Source of the DNA: Ailanthus altissimus | Lineage: Eukaryota > Streptophyta > Magnoliopsida > Sapindales > Simaroubaceae | Reading direction: 5' to 3' | Assembly: GCA_946807835.1 (NCBI GenBank) | Contig: OX327710.1 | Coordinates: 14,620,501-14,684,500 of the forward strand | Length of the DNA stretch: 64,000 nucleotides | Part shown: one piece after another, positions 10,985 to 22,679 of the stretch | How the letters are laid out: the number at the start of each line of letters is the position of its first letter | How positions within the stretch are numbered: position 1 is the first letter of the stretch | Translations under genes and position numbers: made by a program | Notes under the pieces: generated by a model | The model's input: the letters and a program-made list of their open reading frames with translations, nothing else | Told to the model about the DNA's origin: nothing | Databases searched by the model: none

Positions 10985-11918
10985 TGTTAGAATTTTAGTG
11001 ATTCAAAATTAAGGATAATTTAATTTTAAGTTTAAGACCATGGGAGAGTCGGACATATGGTTAACAACGCAATAGATAGACAAAAAGGTGTGGAATGGGA
11101 AACCGAAAGCGAGGAGCGCGAAAACACAAGAAAGATTGCCTAGGTGAGAACATTGTGGCGCTACGGACATCAAACTCAATGCTGAAGCATTGGCCACCCA
11201 ATGCCCCAGCGTTGGATCGAAGTCACAAGAACACATCAGCATTAGCTGGAGAATGCCACAACATTGGACAAGTCGCATTAACACCCCAGCGTTGGATATT
11301 AAATGATGCAGCGTTGCCTATTCGAGAAAATTTCTATTTTGGTTCTAATTACGTGGTTAAGTCTGTTTTGGACTTCTTTAGCACATAGACTCCTATTTCA
11401 ATTAGGAATAGAGTTTATAGAGTCAATATAAACACTATATAAACCCTGGTAATTTATTAGAATTATCAATGCATCAACATGAGAGAGAATAGAGGGCCGG
11501 GTTGAGTGCTTGAGCATTGGCGCAAAAGTGCAAGACAATACTGTAGATTCTTTAGGAGTTTCTCTATTCTTGTATTCCTTAGGTTTCTCTTGTGGTGGTT
11601 TTTTGGGTACAAAAGAACTGAATAAAAGAAGTGAAGATCTGAGATTGATTGTGGACATTGGCGGTTATTATCGAATTACATATATTCTTGTGCTTTGTAT
11701 GTGTGATTATTTTCTCTATTTCTTGGTTTATCTTATTTATTCTTATTTTACTTGTGAGTAAAAGCTTGTGCAATATGCATAAGAGTTCTATGGTACTAAA
11801 TACTAGGCCAAAAAGGTATTATAGGGCACAAGAATCTTTAACAAACTAGTATCAGGACTGTGACTAAGTTGATACTTAAGTGGTGTCGGATTGGAGGGTC
11901 GAACCTGATACCTCAACA
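10985..11918 (+). repeat. 5' LTR of the compact element (GC-module version)
   Basis: It starts TGTTAG and ends CTCAACA. A GC-rich module with CCCCAGCGTTGG-like repeats lies at about 11145-11310. A TATA box (CTATATAAACC) is near 11435-11445. The downstream part matches the second LTR closely, including AGGTTTCTCTTGTGG and the GTATCA-containing end. Confidence 0.82.
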
Positions 11919-11921
11919 AAG

Positions 11922-11935
11922 TGGTATCAGAGCTA
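11922..11935 (+). other. Primer-binding site of the compact element
   Basis: TGGTATCAGAGCTA, four bases after the LTR end, matches the initiator Met-tRNA primer site of plant LTR elements. Confidence 0.8.
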
Positions 11936-12522
11936 TAGTTGAGGTTAATGGCCGAGCATATGCTGTTCAACCATGGGAACTCACAAGTATGTAAATAGAA
12001 GCCTAGGAGTGCGATAGATTAACTGCATGAGAAAGGTTGAAGAATAGAGATAAAAGACCAATCGAAAAGGAAGGTAAAAAAGGGTGAAGGAACTAAGATT
12101 AGTTTGTGAATAAGACTTGAAGTTACAAAATCCTTGGTGGCTTCTTTTAAAGAAGGAATACGGAATATGTTTAAAGGTTTATAAGTGAGAAGTACAATTG
12201 AGACTATGTGCTTGGCAAAATATTATGGGTCTTAACATGGATTTGTTGAGAGGATGCATCTCACTAGAATGTATAGGAAATGGAGGATATAACCATGAAG
12301 ATATTGTGATGATGGTTGGGAGATACTAGAAAATCATAATATGATGGCTACCTGGAGAGAGATACATTCAGAATCTTTGAAGACCGTAGTCATGAATCTT
12401 AAAGGAGTTAAGTTTGGGCTTAAGACTTAACTGAAATCAACGCTAGGATAGTTTAGCATTGGCTAAGGAATGGATGGTTCCTTAGGAAAGCTTTTGAAAA
12501 TATTTTGAATTAAGAAAGGTTT

Positions 12523-13498
12523 TATTGAAATTTTAGTGATTTAAAGTTAAGGATAATTTGTGTTTGAGTTGGAGACTGAGGGAGAGTGAGACGCATGATT
12601 AAGAACGCAATAGATGGATAAAGAGGTGCAGAATAAGAAGCCAAAAATAAGGAGGAGTGTGAAAATACAAGGAGGAATTGCCCAGGTGAGAATGCCACGA
12701 CGGTGGATGTTTAGCACCGCGGTGCTGCAGATAGGACACCCAACACCCCAACATTGGATCGAAGTAGCAGGATTGCCATAATGTTTGTTGGAGAACGCTG
12801 CAACATTTGACAAGTCGTATTAACTTCCTAGCATTTGACATTGAATCCTGCAGAGTTGCTTGTTCGAAAAAATTTCAATTTTGGTTCTAATTCAATGGTT
12901 AAGTTAATTTTGGACTTCTTTAGTATGTGAACTCTTATTCCATTAAGGAATAGGGTTTATAGGATCAGTATAAATAATATATAAACTCTTGTAATTTATT
13001 AGAATTGTCAATACCTCAATAAGAGAGAGAATAAAGGGTTAAGGTAGCTCTGGGGCCCTGGGCGCAAGCTTGAAAAAGTAATATTGAGTGTTTGAGCATT
13101 GGGTGCATAAATACATGATTGTACTAGGTAGATCCTTTAGGATTATTTTATTTATTATTGTATTCCTTAGGTTTCTCTTGTGGGGGGATTCTTTAGGTAT
13201 AAAAGAATTGAATAAAAGAAGTGAGCATCTGATATCCACTATGGACGTAGGTGGTTATTATTGAATCACGTATATTTTTATACCTTGCTTGTTATTTTTT
13301 TTATTTATTGATTGATCTTATTTATTCTTATTTTACTTGTGAGTGAAATCTTTCACAAAGTGCACAAGAGTTCTATAGTGCTAAATACAGGGCCAAAAAA
13401 GGATTAGATCACACAAGAATCCTCAGCAAATTAGTATTATAGTTATGACTAAATTGATGCTTAGGTGGTTTCTAATTGAAGAACCCAACCTATCAACA
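12523..13498 (+). repeat. 3' LTR of the compact element (GC-module version)
   Basis: It aligns with 10985-11918 from the TGAAATTTTAGTGATT start to the ATCAACA end. A module with CACCGCGGTGCTGCAG-like repeats is at about 12700-12850. The terminal TG has decayed. Divergence from the 5' LTR is obvious by eye, so the insertion is not recent. Confidence 0.8.
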
Positions 13499-13934
13499 AA
13501 TTTTAATTTCTATAACATGATTTGAGAAAATCACTCTTAACAATAAATATATAATCTGACCGAATTGTTGTTATTAAAATGAGAATTAATTGACAGTATC
13601 AAGTATTAACATTAATTTTGAGTTTTGATGGGAAAATAAATCGGAATGTCATAAACATGCATGAAATATTGACATTTTAGCTGTGTTTTGTTTTCTTTTT
13701 TCTTTGGACTTTTAGGGTGAATGAAAGGTGACTTTTAGATGTTGTTTTTTTTTTTCTGAGTTTGAAACTTTCCTTGGCTATTAATTTAATTTTCTTCTCA
13801 TTTTATGAAACTTTTGACTCTAAGCAACAACCTTCAATAGTTTCCATAATACATCATTGACATTTCTTCGTTAGGCAAGCTTAAAATCTATATCCGATTA
13901 GAAATATAAATTATTAATTTTTTAACATCAAAAT

Positions 13935-14007
<73 letters not shown>

Positions 14008-14140
14008 GGATGTATTCCCAGCAGGCCTAACCAACCTGCACGCCAATAGTCTAAGTTTGTTTTTATTTAATTGAAATAGTTCGTGTAAGTGAAACTCAGT
14101 GACTTAAGTTTGAAAGTCCAACTTAACTTTAAATCCAACA
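13499..14140. other. Spacer with a TG microsatellite
   Basis: AT-rich, no gene. It contains the (AT)n-(TG)n run described separately. Confidence 0.5.
13935..14003. repeat. Compound microsatellite (AT)n(TG)n
   Basis: About six AT units run into about 28 uninterrupted TG units. The purity suggests it is polymorphic. Confidence 0.95.
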
Positions 14141-14910
14141 TGTTAAAATTTTAGTGATTCAAAATCAAGAATAATTTAATTTTGAGACGGAAACTAAGAG
14201 AGAATTGGACACATGGTCAAAGATGTAATTAAAGAATCAAAGTGGTGCGAAATGAAAAGTTAGAAAGAAGATACTATTCACTCAAGTATTGTTCTGCTGT
14301 ACTGTTTATGTGTGGATACTATTCACGTGGTTACTGTTCCATAGATACCGGTCACGTGGGTTTATTATTCTATGGGTACTGTTTACACAGCTTTGCCTAT
14401 TTGGAAAAAGTTTTATTTTTATTCCAGTTGCGCATTTAAGTCAATTTTGAACTTTTCTTTTATATAAACTCTTATTTCAACAAGGAATATGATTTATAGG
14501 GACTTTGTAAACACTTATAATTTATTAAAATTGTCAATGAATCAACTAGAGAAAGAATAAATAGCTGGGATAGCTCTAAGGCATTGGGTACAAGCGCGAA
14601 AGAGTGCCACGAAGTGCTTGAGTGCTGTCGCATATTATTGTATTTCTTGAGTTTCTCTTGTAAGTGGTTCTTTGTGTATTAAAAAACTGGAATAAAAAAA
14701 GTTGGGTATTTGATCCACTGTGGACATAAGCGGTTTTATCGAATCACGTATATTTTTGTGCCTTGTATATAATTATTTTCTCTATTTTGTTAGTTGGTCT
14801 TTGTTATTCTTATTTTTATTTGTGAGGGAAAGCTTCCGCAAAGAGTAAAAGGATTCTAGGGTGCTAAATATTGAGCCAAAAGGTATTAGAGCACGTAAGA
14901 ATCCTTAGCA
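14141..14910 (+). repeat. Solo LTR, family X (ACTGTTCAC-module version)
   Basis: It begins TGTTAAAATTTTAGTGATTC and ends CCTTAGCA. Flanks read CAACA (14136-14140) and CAACC (14911-14915), a 5-bp target duplication with one change. Start, TTGAACTTTTCTTTTATAT block, GGTTTCTCTTGT-like block and end match the LTRs at 10985 and 12523. At 14270-14400, however, it carries repeats of the TACTGTTCAC type instead of the GC-rich module. It ends about 75 bp earlier than the other LTRs. Confidence 0.75.
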
Positions 14911-15019
14911 CAACCTTCAAACAAGTAACTTGTTTCCATTAATCCATATTACGAAAGATAGAAAGAAATTAGATTACAAATTTAAGTTTAATTTTAATTG
15001 ATGAATTCATATTTAAAAA

Positions 15020-15435
15020 TAAAGGGGGTTACTTAAAAGAGTGATGATTCTTACATAAATCCTTCTACTGATTAATAATAGGATGAAACTTTTAAAAAAG
15101 GTATAAAATATAAAAAACATAATTCAACAAAAATAGATATCCGTGTTATTGCATATGGGAAAGGACTAAAATATCTACCCTTATAAAAATGGTTTAATTC
15201 TCCAACAAGAGGATCACAATTAATTCATTAACCTGAATTGAATATAATCTTAGTAACACATTAAGCCATTTTTATTCATGCATACACTTCTCCACGTACC
15301 ACCTTTTTTTTAAACACTGACTTGAGCATAGAAGTGTTTTATTTTGCAAGAAGACAGAGGGCCTTTTAGTCAATAAAAGAGAGTGATGTAATGATAAGAA
15401 GGTAATTGACTATGGAGGTTTTGGGGAGCTTCATA
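15020..15435. repeat. Dispersed direct repeat, copy 1 (copy 2 at 61895-62315)
   Basis: Shared blocks in the same order are AAAAGAGTG.ATGATTC, then CTGATTAATAATAGGATGAAACT, then a TTTATTCATGCATACAC-like block, and finally ATGGAGGTTT. No coding content was found. It may be a decayed repeat family or a segmental duplication. Confidence 0.7.
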
Positions 15436-15639
15436 TAATAATAATAGTGATGATGATGATAATGTTATGCTTACATAATATTTTTTTTTTAAAAGTATGC
15501 TTACATAGTTGAGATGCAAATTTATGAAATAGTAGATAAGCAACCCTAGAGGCGGGGGTAAGTTAGATAAATAAAAATTTAATTCATAATTAATACCTCT
15601 TTAATGCAATTAATAAAATAAGCAATAACATACAATAAT

Positions 15640-16764
15640 TGTTATAATTAGAGAGAGCGTCAAGAGTGAATAACACTAAATATTTACGTGGTTCAAGCCT
15701 TCCACATGAATTACATTCATGCTCCATGGAAATTGCAATGAAGATTTCACTAATAATGCCTAAACTAAAGCGATTTTATAAGCTTGACTTAAAGGGTATC
15801 AATAATCCTATATAACTTTCAAAATCACTCAAAGTTAAGTAATTACAATATTTTCTCTCAGCAAAAGAAGTAAGTAGAATAATAATGATCAAACTTCTTG
15901 TTGAGTAGATGAATAAGTGAAAGCTTAAGATATGCATATGAAATTCAACAATTTGAGAGTTTAATTTTGTTTTCAATCAAAGATGAATAAGTTTAAGTAT
16001 TTTAAGCTTTGGTAAAGCCTTTTCTGAGTGAAAATGACATTGTTATAAAGAGAAATTGAGAAAATAATTTTTTATAATCGATTATAAAAATACCGAATCG
16101 CATAATTGATTTGGCAAATCGCATAATAATTTAACTATTTTAAAAAATTACTGTTACGTTAACCACACAACCGATGAAATTGGTTCTTTGAACCGCACAA
16201 TTAGATTGAAACAAGTAGGATCCGAGTTGAGCTTCAATCACAACTAGCTACAATCTATTTGAACCGGATGTGTAACAGTTCTTAAATAACACATTCGATT
16301 TAAATTGATTGTCAAATCGCATGGCTGATTTAGCAGAACTAGTTCTACAAATTAAAATACTATAGTCAATTTTAGGAAATCAAAAGCTAGTTTAGCTTGG
16401 GACAATTGTTTTTAGAGTTTTTAAAGTTTTAGTTTTATGAAATTTATCTCAGTTTTAGTAAAATATATTTCTTAAAGATTCAAACAGTCTAAATAATATT
16501 TTATGTCTTATAGATCAAGAATTAGCTTTCAAATATAAATTAAATATTTACATTATTAAAAGCACTAAAAATAATTAATTTTAACCACTTTTTAACTTGT
16601 CTTGATTTTCAGATTGTCTCCATGAAGTCAGGTGCTACTTGATATCTCTTTAAACAGTTAAATTCTTTAAAATAACATGTGAGAATATTAAGTAATCATA
16701 AATGGAATAATATTTTTATTTGTTATCATAAAAATTAAGGTTAGTATGACCATGTAGGTTAACA
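15640..16764 (-). repeat. Copia 3' LTR with CGCATAA/CCGATT-type internal repeats
   Basis: On the minus strand it starts TGTTAACCTACATGG directly after a polypurine tract and probably ends TTATAACA at 15640. At 16075-16330 it carries short degenerate repeats such as AATCGCATAATTGATTTGG and ACCGCACAA. The lower edge is inferred from the terminal bases only. Confidence 0.6.
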
Positions 16765-16780
16765 GTCTCCTACTTTTTAT
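16765..16780 (-). other. Polypurine tract
   Basis: The minus strand reads ATAAAAAGTAGGAGAC, just before the LTR start TGTTAACC and just after a GTCATCAT sequence, the typical copia layout. Confidence 0.7.
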
Positions 16781-17013
16781 GATGACAAGCACCCATATAT
16801 TTTAAAACAAATGAAGAGCATGTGATATAAATTAGCTCCCCCTAAGAGTTAGAAAACATAATAATATATCAAAATTAATTAAAACTCCCACTAAAAAATA
16901 ACAAGTATGCACCAAAATAATGCCCAAGAAAATAAATGAATATGTCTCCCCCTTTTGACATGATGGAAAAGTAACGGAGAAATAGATTTAAAGAAAATGC
17001 AATAAGTATAGTT

Positions 17014-17345
17014 CCCCCTTTATAATGCCATAATCCATACAATTCAACAAGTATAGGGATTTGGATGAAGCAGTTGAGAGAGAGAAAGTGAAAAAATATG
17101 TCAAATTTGAAAACAAAAATGACTATTTAACTAGATGAAAATTGCACAATCGATTCTGGGTTATAGCCAATTCAACAATCCCCCTTTATAATGCCATAAT
17201 CCAATACAATTCAACAAGTATAGGGATTTGGATGAAGCAGTTGAGAGAGAGTGAATGAAAAAATGTGTCAATTTTGAAAAAGAAAATGACTATTTAACTA
17301 GATGAAAATTGCACAACCGATTCTGGGTTATAGCCAAATCGATTT
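17014..17345. repeat. Tandem duplication, 166-bp unit, two copies
   Basis: CCCCCTTTATAATGCCATAA recurs 166 bp later, followed by nearly identical sequence through TAGATGAAAATTGCACAA and GATTCTGGGTTATAGCCAA. Only a few differences separate the copies, so the duplication is fairly recent. Confidence 0.9.
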
Positions 17346-17744
17346 AGTGAGCTTCTAGAAAACCATAAATTGCATATTTAGTTTAACCCTATTTTGTACT
17401 ACTTTATTTTCAGCTTGATTTTTATCTTTTTAAAAATCAATAAATTGATCTTAAAATGATATAAAGCCAATGTATGCATGAAATGAATGCTAAAAATAAT
17501 TTATGGCATCAATTAAGCTTAAGAATAGCAATTCAATCAAGAATTTATCCATCCAAACACAAAAAGGAAAAATAAGCATACAATACATTCATTTTTCTCA
17601 TCCAAGTATCATGATTATGCACACATTTAAAGTAATCAAAATTGTAATAATTAGCATAAAAATTTACAAGATTACCTAATAAACAATGAATTATGCAAAA
17701 TGGTCACAATATGAAGATTTCATCATACCAAAATTTTCTTAGAT

Positions 17745-17925
17745 TTTGCAAAAACTCTCATCACTAAGTGATTTGGTACAAATATCATCAAGTTGCTCTT
17801 TTGTGGGCACAAATTTTAATATATAATATCCCTTTTCCAAGTGTGATCTCTCACAAAATGATGTCTAATCTAAATATATTTGGTTCGAGAGTGATAAATA
17901 AGATTTTTTGATAAGTTGATGGCAC
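17745..17925 (-). pseudogene. Copia RNase H C-terminal fragment
   Basis: The minus strand gives SAINLSKNLIYHSRTKYI, a stop, IRHHFVRDH, and after a one-base frameshift FVPTKEQLDDICTKSLSDE. This is the conserved end of copia RNase H (usual pattern: SAI.L..NP..H.RTKHI.I..HF.RD..., then V.T..Q.ADI.TK.L). The stop at the usual Glu codon and the frameshift make it a pseudogene. Confidence 0.85.
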
Positions 17926-18009
17926 TAGAGTTATTGCACAAGATGAATATCAACAAGATGGCACTAAGGGCTTCAACAAGATGAATATCAAAGTCCCCGA
18001 GTGTTTGTC

Positions 18010-18250
18010 TCATCTAAAGTGTTTGTATATAAATGATGTATATTCATCATATTAATTATTTATATTGGATGTCTCCTAGAGACTAGAAATATTTTATTTA
18101 TTTATTTAAAAGATGCATGTACTAGATAATTTTTACATTTATTTTACAAGTTTTAAATTTTGTGTTACACAATTGAAATTCTGTGTTATAGATTTGAACT
18201 TTTTAATTTAAATTTCAACTTTTTGTTGAAATTGAATGCATAAGATAGCC
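18010..18250 (+). repeat. Dispersed repeat, copy 1 (copy 2 at 46210-46460)
   Basis: Shared segments in order: TATTAATTATTTATATT, AATATTTTATTTATTTATTT, AAAAGAT.CATG.ACTAGAT, TTTTAAATTTTGTGTT.CACAATTGAA, and AAGATAGCCAAA.TTGA. Non-coding. It may be the start of a shared LTR or other repeat whose ends were not found. Confidence 0.7.
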
Positions 18251-19839
18251 AAAGTTGAAATAAGTGATTCAACGTTTTGTTGATTTGTCAAAACAACGTC
18301 ATAAACAGAATATTCTTGTCATGGTCTTCATTTCCTTTAAGCCTTGTTTGTCAAGGTCAAGTTGTTAAAAGGCTGCCTCTAGTCACTAAAAAAAAGAAGT
18401 AAAAGATTGAATATCATGATGAATTTGTCGCAAGTAAAAAGTTTGAATATCAAGTTAAAAGAAGCGTGATTCTGCTTTTTCAGTTTTAGAATTTTTTCAT
18501 AATTGACATTCATTCATATGTTTTAATTGTTTGCAGATGATGAGCTTAGATTTAGGTTAAGGTAATAATAGATATTGTAGACTTACAAATTTATTTTCAA
18601 TCAACTTCTAAAAATAAATGAGACAATAAAAAAGAAATTCCTCTTCTATTACACCCTAATTCAGAAAAGTGAAAATTTGCATAAAAAATATCGTCACAAA
18701 GACTACGTGTGATTGCACTTCGCGTGATTTAAAACCACGCGAACTAGAAGTAGAATACTTGCTTACAATTTAATATAGCACAGAACTAGAAGTATATCAA
18801 AGTACTTAAAGAAATGAAAAGAGTACAAGAAAAAAGTGAATGATGAACAGAAAAAATATTTTGGTAAAGAATCTACTGAAAAAGATAGAGAAGGTAATAA
18901 TGATTTGCTATAGGAATGGAGCCAATAAGTATGTTGACAAGCACTTGTAAAAGGTGATGGATGAATTACCTTTAAATGTTGTGAAGAATGTTGAGTTTTG
19001 ATATTTGTACAGTGCGGTAGTTTTCAAATTTGATTTTGTATCACGTAGAATCATAACAAAGGATGTAATTGATTTATTTAATATGAAAAAAGTTATGTTG
19101 AAGAGTTTTGTTTGTAAACAACAAGTGAGTTTAACAACCGACATATGAACTTGCATTCATAATCACAGTTATATAGTTGTCACAATTTATTTTATAAATA
19201 GTGATCGACAGTTGATAAAAGAATTTTGTGTTTATTTTTTGTTTCAAATTATAAAGGAGAAATAATTGGAAAGCAATTGAAAACTTATTTATTAGATTGG
19301 GATATTAAAAAAGTATTAATTAATCCAATTAACTTAATAAAGTAAGTTCATATAATTTTACAATAAATACAAGGTAATAAATAAAAATTAATTTTTGTTG
19401 TGAATTTGATAATTTATTATTTTAATCTTTGTCGCGTCGTGTGCATTGAAGATTGGTAATTTATTTTAAATAACTACGTTATTAGTTACAATACTATAAT
19501 AATTTTGTCAAAATTATTAGAGAGAGTTGGTCAACATATATTTAATTTATTATAATATTTTTACATAAATTGTTAATTTTTTAATCCACTTTAACATTAA
19601 AAAATAAATTTAATTTAATCAAAATTTTAATTCACTTAATTAAAATTTCAATCTAGTTAATTACTCATTTATGATTGAAAAGAAAAGGGAGATTTTTGGT
19701 CCATTTCTTCTTACATAGTTGCATGCTTCCCCTTTTCTTCTTTCCCTACCAGCATTTATCAGTAATTTTCTCTTATAAAGTCTCCATTTTCTTTAATAAA
19801 CTTTTGAAAAAAACCTAAGCTAGTAGGTGGTAACTCTAA
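18251..19839. other. AT-rich spacer, no gene recognised
   Basis: Short frames only, such as 18908-19156 (-), with no family resemblance. A small hairpin (CGCGTG..CACGCG) lies near 18721-18740. A segment near 19385-19425 loosely resembles the start of the repeated unit at 35590. Confidence 0.4.
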
Positions 19840-20000
19840 TTTCCCAACTTTTATACTAGACCAAGAAAAAAAAAAAATATTCAAATTTTGAAACAATTAA
19901 TCTGACCCAAATCGAAAATAGTTCAATATTGTTAAGTGAAAATAATAATATAATTGTTTATATTAATTTTGCTGCTACTATCCATCATTTTATTTTTTAA
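19840..20000 (+). repeat. Repeated non-coding unit, partial copy
   Basis: It shares with 35625-35800 the blocks CCAACTTTTATACT, AAGTGAAAATAATAATATAA and GCTGCTACTATCCATCA. It is cut short by copia element A at 20038. Preceding sequence at 19740-19800 resembles 35905-35960, and 37827-37890 repeats the TAACCTAAGCTAGTG..CTAACTCTAATTTC segment. Confidence 0.75.
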
Positions 20001-20037
20001 TAAAAAAAATTATTATAAATAAAGAAAGGAAAGAAAC

Positions 20038-20689
20038 TATTGAAGCAGAAGAAGAGAAGCACACAACCATGTAATATTATTCAATTAAATAATGTAAAAT
20101 AAGTTATTAAAAAAATAAAAAGAGAAAAGATAGAAAAAGAATACACAAAATTTACGTAATTTAGCAATTTGTTTATATTTATGGGGGATCAAGATTACTC
20201 ACGTTTTTTTATTGAATCACAAAACACTCACAAAGTATACATTTTACAAAAAAGATCATAAAAAACAACTCTCTCTTACAATTTAAGGATTTTCTATCAT
20301 TAAAAATCACAAAGAAGATTTAATCACTAAGATTTCTTGAGTTATCACTAAGATGTATTTACAAGTCAATTGAGAGCCTTTATATAAGCTTTAGGATGTC
20401 CTAGGTTTACCCTATACGTGTGGAAGTTGTATTAGGGAGTCTTGAAGTAAGTGAGAGACGAAATAAAGAAGTCTCAAATCGAAAAATTATTCCCGTGTCC
20501 AGCACCGCGACACTCAGGTTCTAGATTGGGCGTCGCGGCACCCACTCCTGGTTGCCACGGCACTGGCGCCTGTCACGTCCTTCTTCATTTTTTGCCTCTT
20601 TTCGGGCCTGTCTTCGATCTTCGTGCACCCTATGCACTTGACTTGATCTCCAAATCATATCTTGATGATTTTCAATCAATATTCTCACA
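20038..20689 (-). repeat. 3' LTR of copia A
   Basis: Aligned with 24726-25376 across GATCAAGAT.ACTCAC, ACTCACAAAGTAT, GACGAAATAA.GAAGTCTCAAATCG and the end ATTCTCACA. A GC-rich module with CACCGCGACACTCAGG-like repeats is at 20495-20575. Confidence 0.88.
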
Positions 20690-20779
20690 AATCCTCTATT
20701 TGATTCAAAATTATTCACAAAATAACTTGATCTCTCATTTTCGCATCTTCGGTCACCCTCACAAAGCATTGACTCCGGT

Positions 20780-21361
20780 TTAGTCCTTACATATGATGAA
20801 CTTAACTGAGGGCATTGGCTTAGTCAACATATCAAGAGGGTTTTTAGATGACATTATCGTTGTTAGACTAACTTCATCACTTTGGACAATCTCTTTAGTG
20901 TAATAGAGCCTCACTTCAATGTGTTTCGACCTCTCGTGGAATACTTGATGCTTGCTAAGGTGTATCGCACTCTGGCTGTCACAATATACACTGGTGTTTA
21001 CATCTTCACTAATCAATACCTCCGCACATATGCCTTTCAACCGCACGGCCTCTTTAATAGCTTCACCAATAGCTATGTACTCTGCCTCTATGGTAGATAG
21101 AAAAATCACATGTTGAAGAACTGATCTCCAACACACACTACACCCAAACACTGTGAATACATAACTCGTCAATGATCTTCTCTTATCTAGATCACCTGCA
21201 TAATCTGAGTCTACGTACCCTCGTACCATTTCATTGTTGTCTTCATCCCTCTTATATATTAACCTATGATTTGACAACCCTTTGAGATATCTCAGAATCC
21301 ACTTCACTACAAGCCAGTGATCCTTACCCGGATTTTCCATATATCTACTCACCATACTCAT
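20780..21361 (-). pseudogene. Copia A RNase H domain
   Basis: The frame reads from VSRYMENPGKDHW through GYVDSDYAGDLDKRRS, LSTIEAEYIA, YCDSQSAIHLSKHQVFHERSKHIE and DMLTKPMP, covering essentially the whole copia RNase H. The catalytic-type D of VDSDYAGD, E of STEAEY-type IEAEY and D of CDSQSA are all present in one open frame of about 190 codons. It is the best preserved domain of this element, but the polyprotein upstream is broken. Confidence 0.9.
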
Positions 21362-21559
21362 AGCCTATGCTATGTCTGGTCTTGTGCAAACTATTGCATA
21401 CATGATGCTCTCCACAATGCTTCCATATGGTACTTTACTCATCAGCAGTTTATCCTCTTTGGATGTCGGCGACTGTGTTGCTGAAAGTCTGAAATACATG
21501 GTCAAATGAGTAAAGATAGCCTTTACGTTGGTCATACCAAATTTCTTTAGAATTTTGAG

Positions 21560-22409
21560 TATATATCATTGTTGGGACAAAAAGATAACATCTCTTCTTT
21601 CCCTCACAATATTCATTCCCAGAATTGTCTTGACTGCTCCCAAATAATTCATCTCAAACTCACAATTCAACTGCCTCTTGAGCTTCTATATTTCTTCTAT
21701 GTTCTTATATACGATTACCATATCATCGATGTATAGAAGAAAATACATTATCACACAACTTATGTTCTTGAAGTACATACATCGATCATACTTGCTCCTA
21801 CTAAAACCACAAGCCATCATAAACTCATCAAATCTCTTATACCACTGTCTAGGTGATTGTTTTAACCCATTTAATGACTTCTTTAGTAAACAAGCATAAT
21901 CTTCTTTCCCAGACTCCTCGAACCTTTGCGGCTGTGCCATATATATTGTCTCTTCAAGCTCTCCATGCAGAAAAGCTGTCTTTACATCTATCTGCTCTAG
22001 ATGTAAATTAAGGTTTGCACACATGGTTATCAAAATCCTAATAGATGTGTACTTGATGAGTAAACCCATGTGCAACTAACCTAGCCTTGAATCTTGTAGG
22101 CTCTATCCTCGGTATCTCCTCATTCATCTTATACATCCACTTGCACTCAACTAGTTTCTTTTAAGGTCTCTCCACCAACTTTTAGGTATTCTTCTTCCTA
22201 AGAGAACAAATCTCTTCTTCCATGGCTTGCTGCCATTCTTTCTTGTTTTCACTCTTCATAGCCTTACCATATGTCCTAGGCTCATCATACTCAAGAGTGT
22301 AAGCAGAATTAAAAGTATGAGCAATTAAATATGCTTGTGCATAACTGACTGGTAGGTTAATCGTCCTCTTTAACCTATCTCTAGCTAGCTGGTACTCTTT
22401 AAATTCCAT
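21560..22409 (-). pseudogene. Copia A reverse transcriptase
   Basis: Frames give W..AMEEEI near the start, then QIDVKTAFLHGELEETIYM, KKSLNGLKQSPRQWYKRFD and, near 21740, LLYIDDMVIV. The catalytic pair is YIDD rather than the more common copia YVDD, a conservative variant. A stop and a frameshift separate the N-terminal and central parts near 22080-22180. Not functional as one protein. Confidence 0.9.
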
Positions 22410-22679
22410 CTCAGGAGTCCTAGTCTTTCATTCGGTGGTCTTGGAAGAACTCGCTGGTGTTCTTGGTTCAAGGATCTCTTTATTGAAGTGCTGATCTGGG
22501 GACTTATCAGATCTACTTTCAGTCACTACTTCAACTTCTATTGACTTGGGCGTTGAGTCTTCATTGGGCACAAATTCTTCTTTCTCATCTTCTTGGGAGG
22601 TTTTCAGTATCATGGTCTCATCGAACATCACGTCACAGCTTTATGATACTCCTTGGTGGTGTCAAGATTTTACGCCAGA

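Larger units (their letters stand above)
10985..13498 (+). mobile_element. Compact non-autonomous LTR element (TRIM/LARD-like), family X
   Basis: Two direct LTRs (10985-11918 and 12523-13498) bound an interior of only ~604 bp. The interior starts with a clear primer-binding site (TGGTATCAGAGC) and ends with a purine-rich AAGAAAGG before the second LTR. No gag or pol motif was found in any frame, so the element must have moved with proteins from another source. The flanks read AAATT on the left and AATTT on the right, near-compatible with a 5-bp target duplication. The interior is shorter than each LTR. Confidence 0.8.
15640..17925 (-). mobile_element. 3' half of a Ty1/copia element (minus strand)
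   Basis: In minus-strand order this holds the end of RNase H (17925-17745), a long non-coding spacer with a tandem duplication, a polypurine tract, and an LTR at 16764-15640. Gag, protease, integrase and reverse transcriptase are not seen, so the 5' part is deleted or replaced. A long non-coding tract between RNase H and the 3' LTR is known in SIRE/Maximus-type copia elements, which may be the group. Confidence 0.7.

Noticed and set aside
20451..20783. 110-codon plus-strand frame
   Set aside because: It lies across the LTR, GC module and interior edge of copia A on the opposite strand; it is a by-product of the GC-rich repeats.
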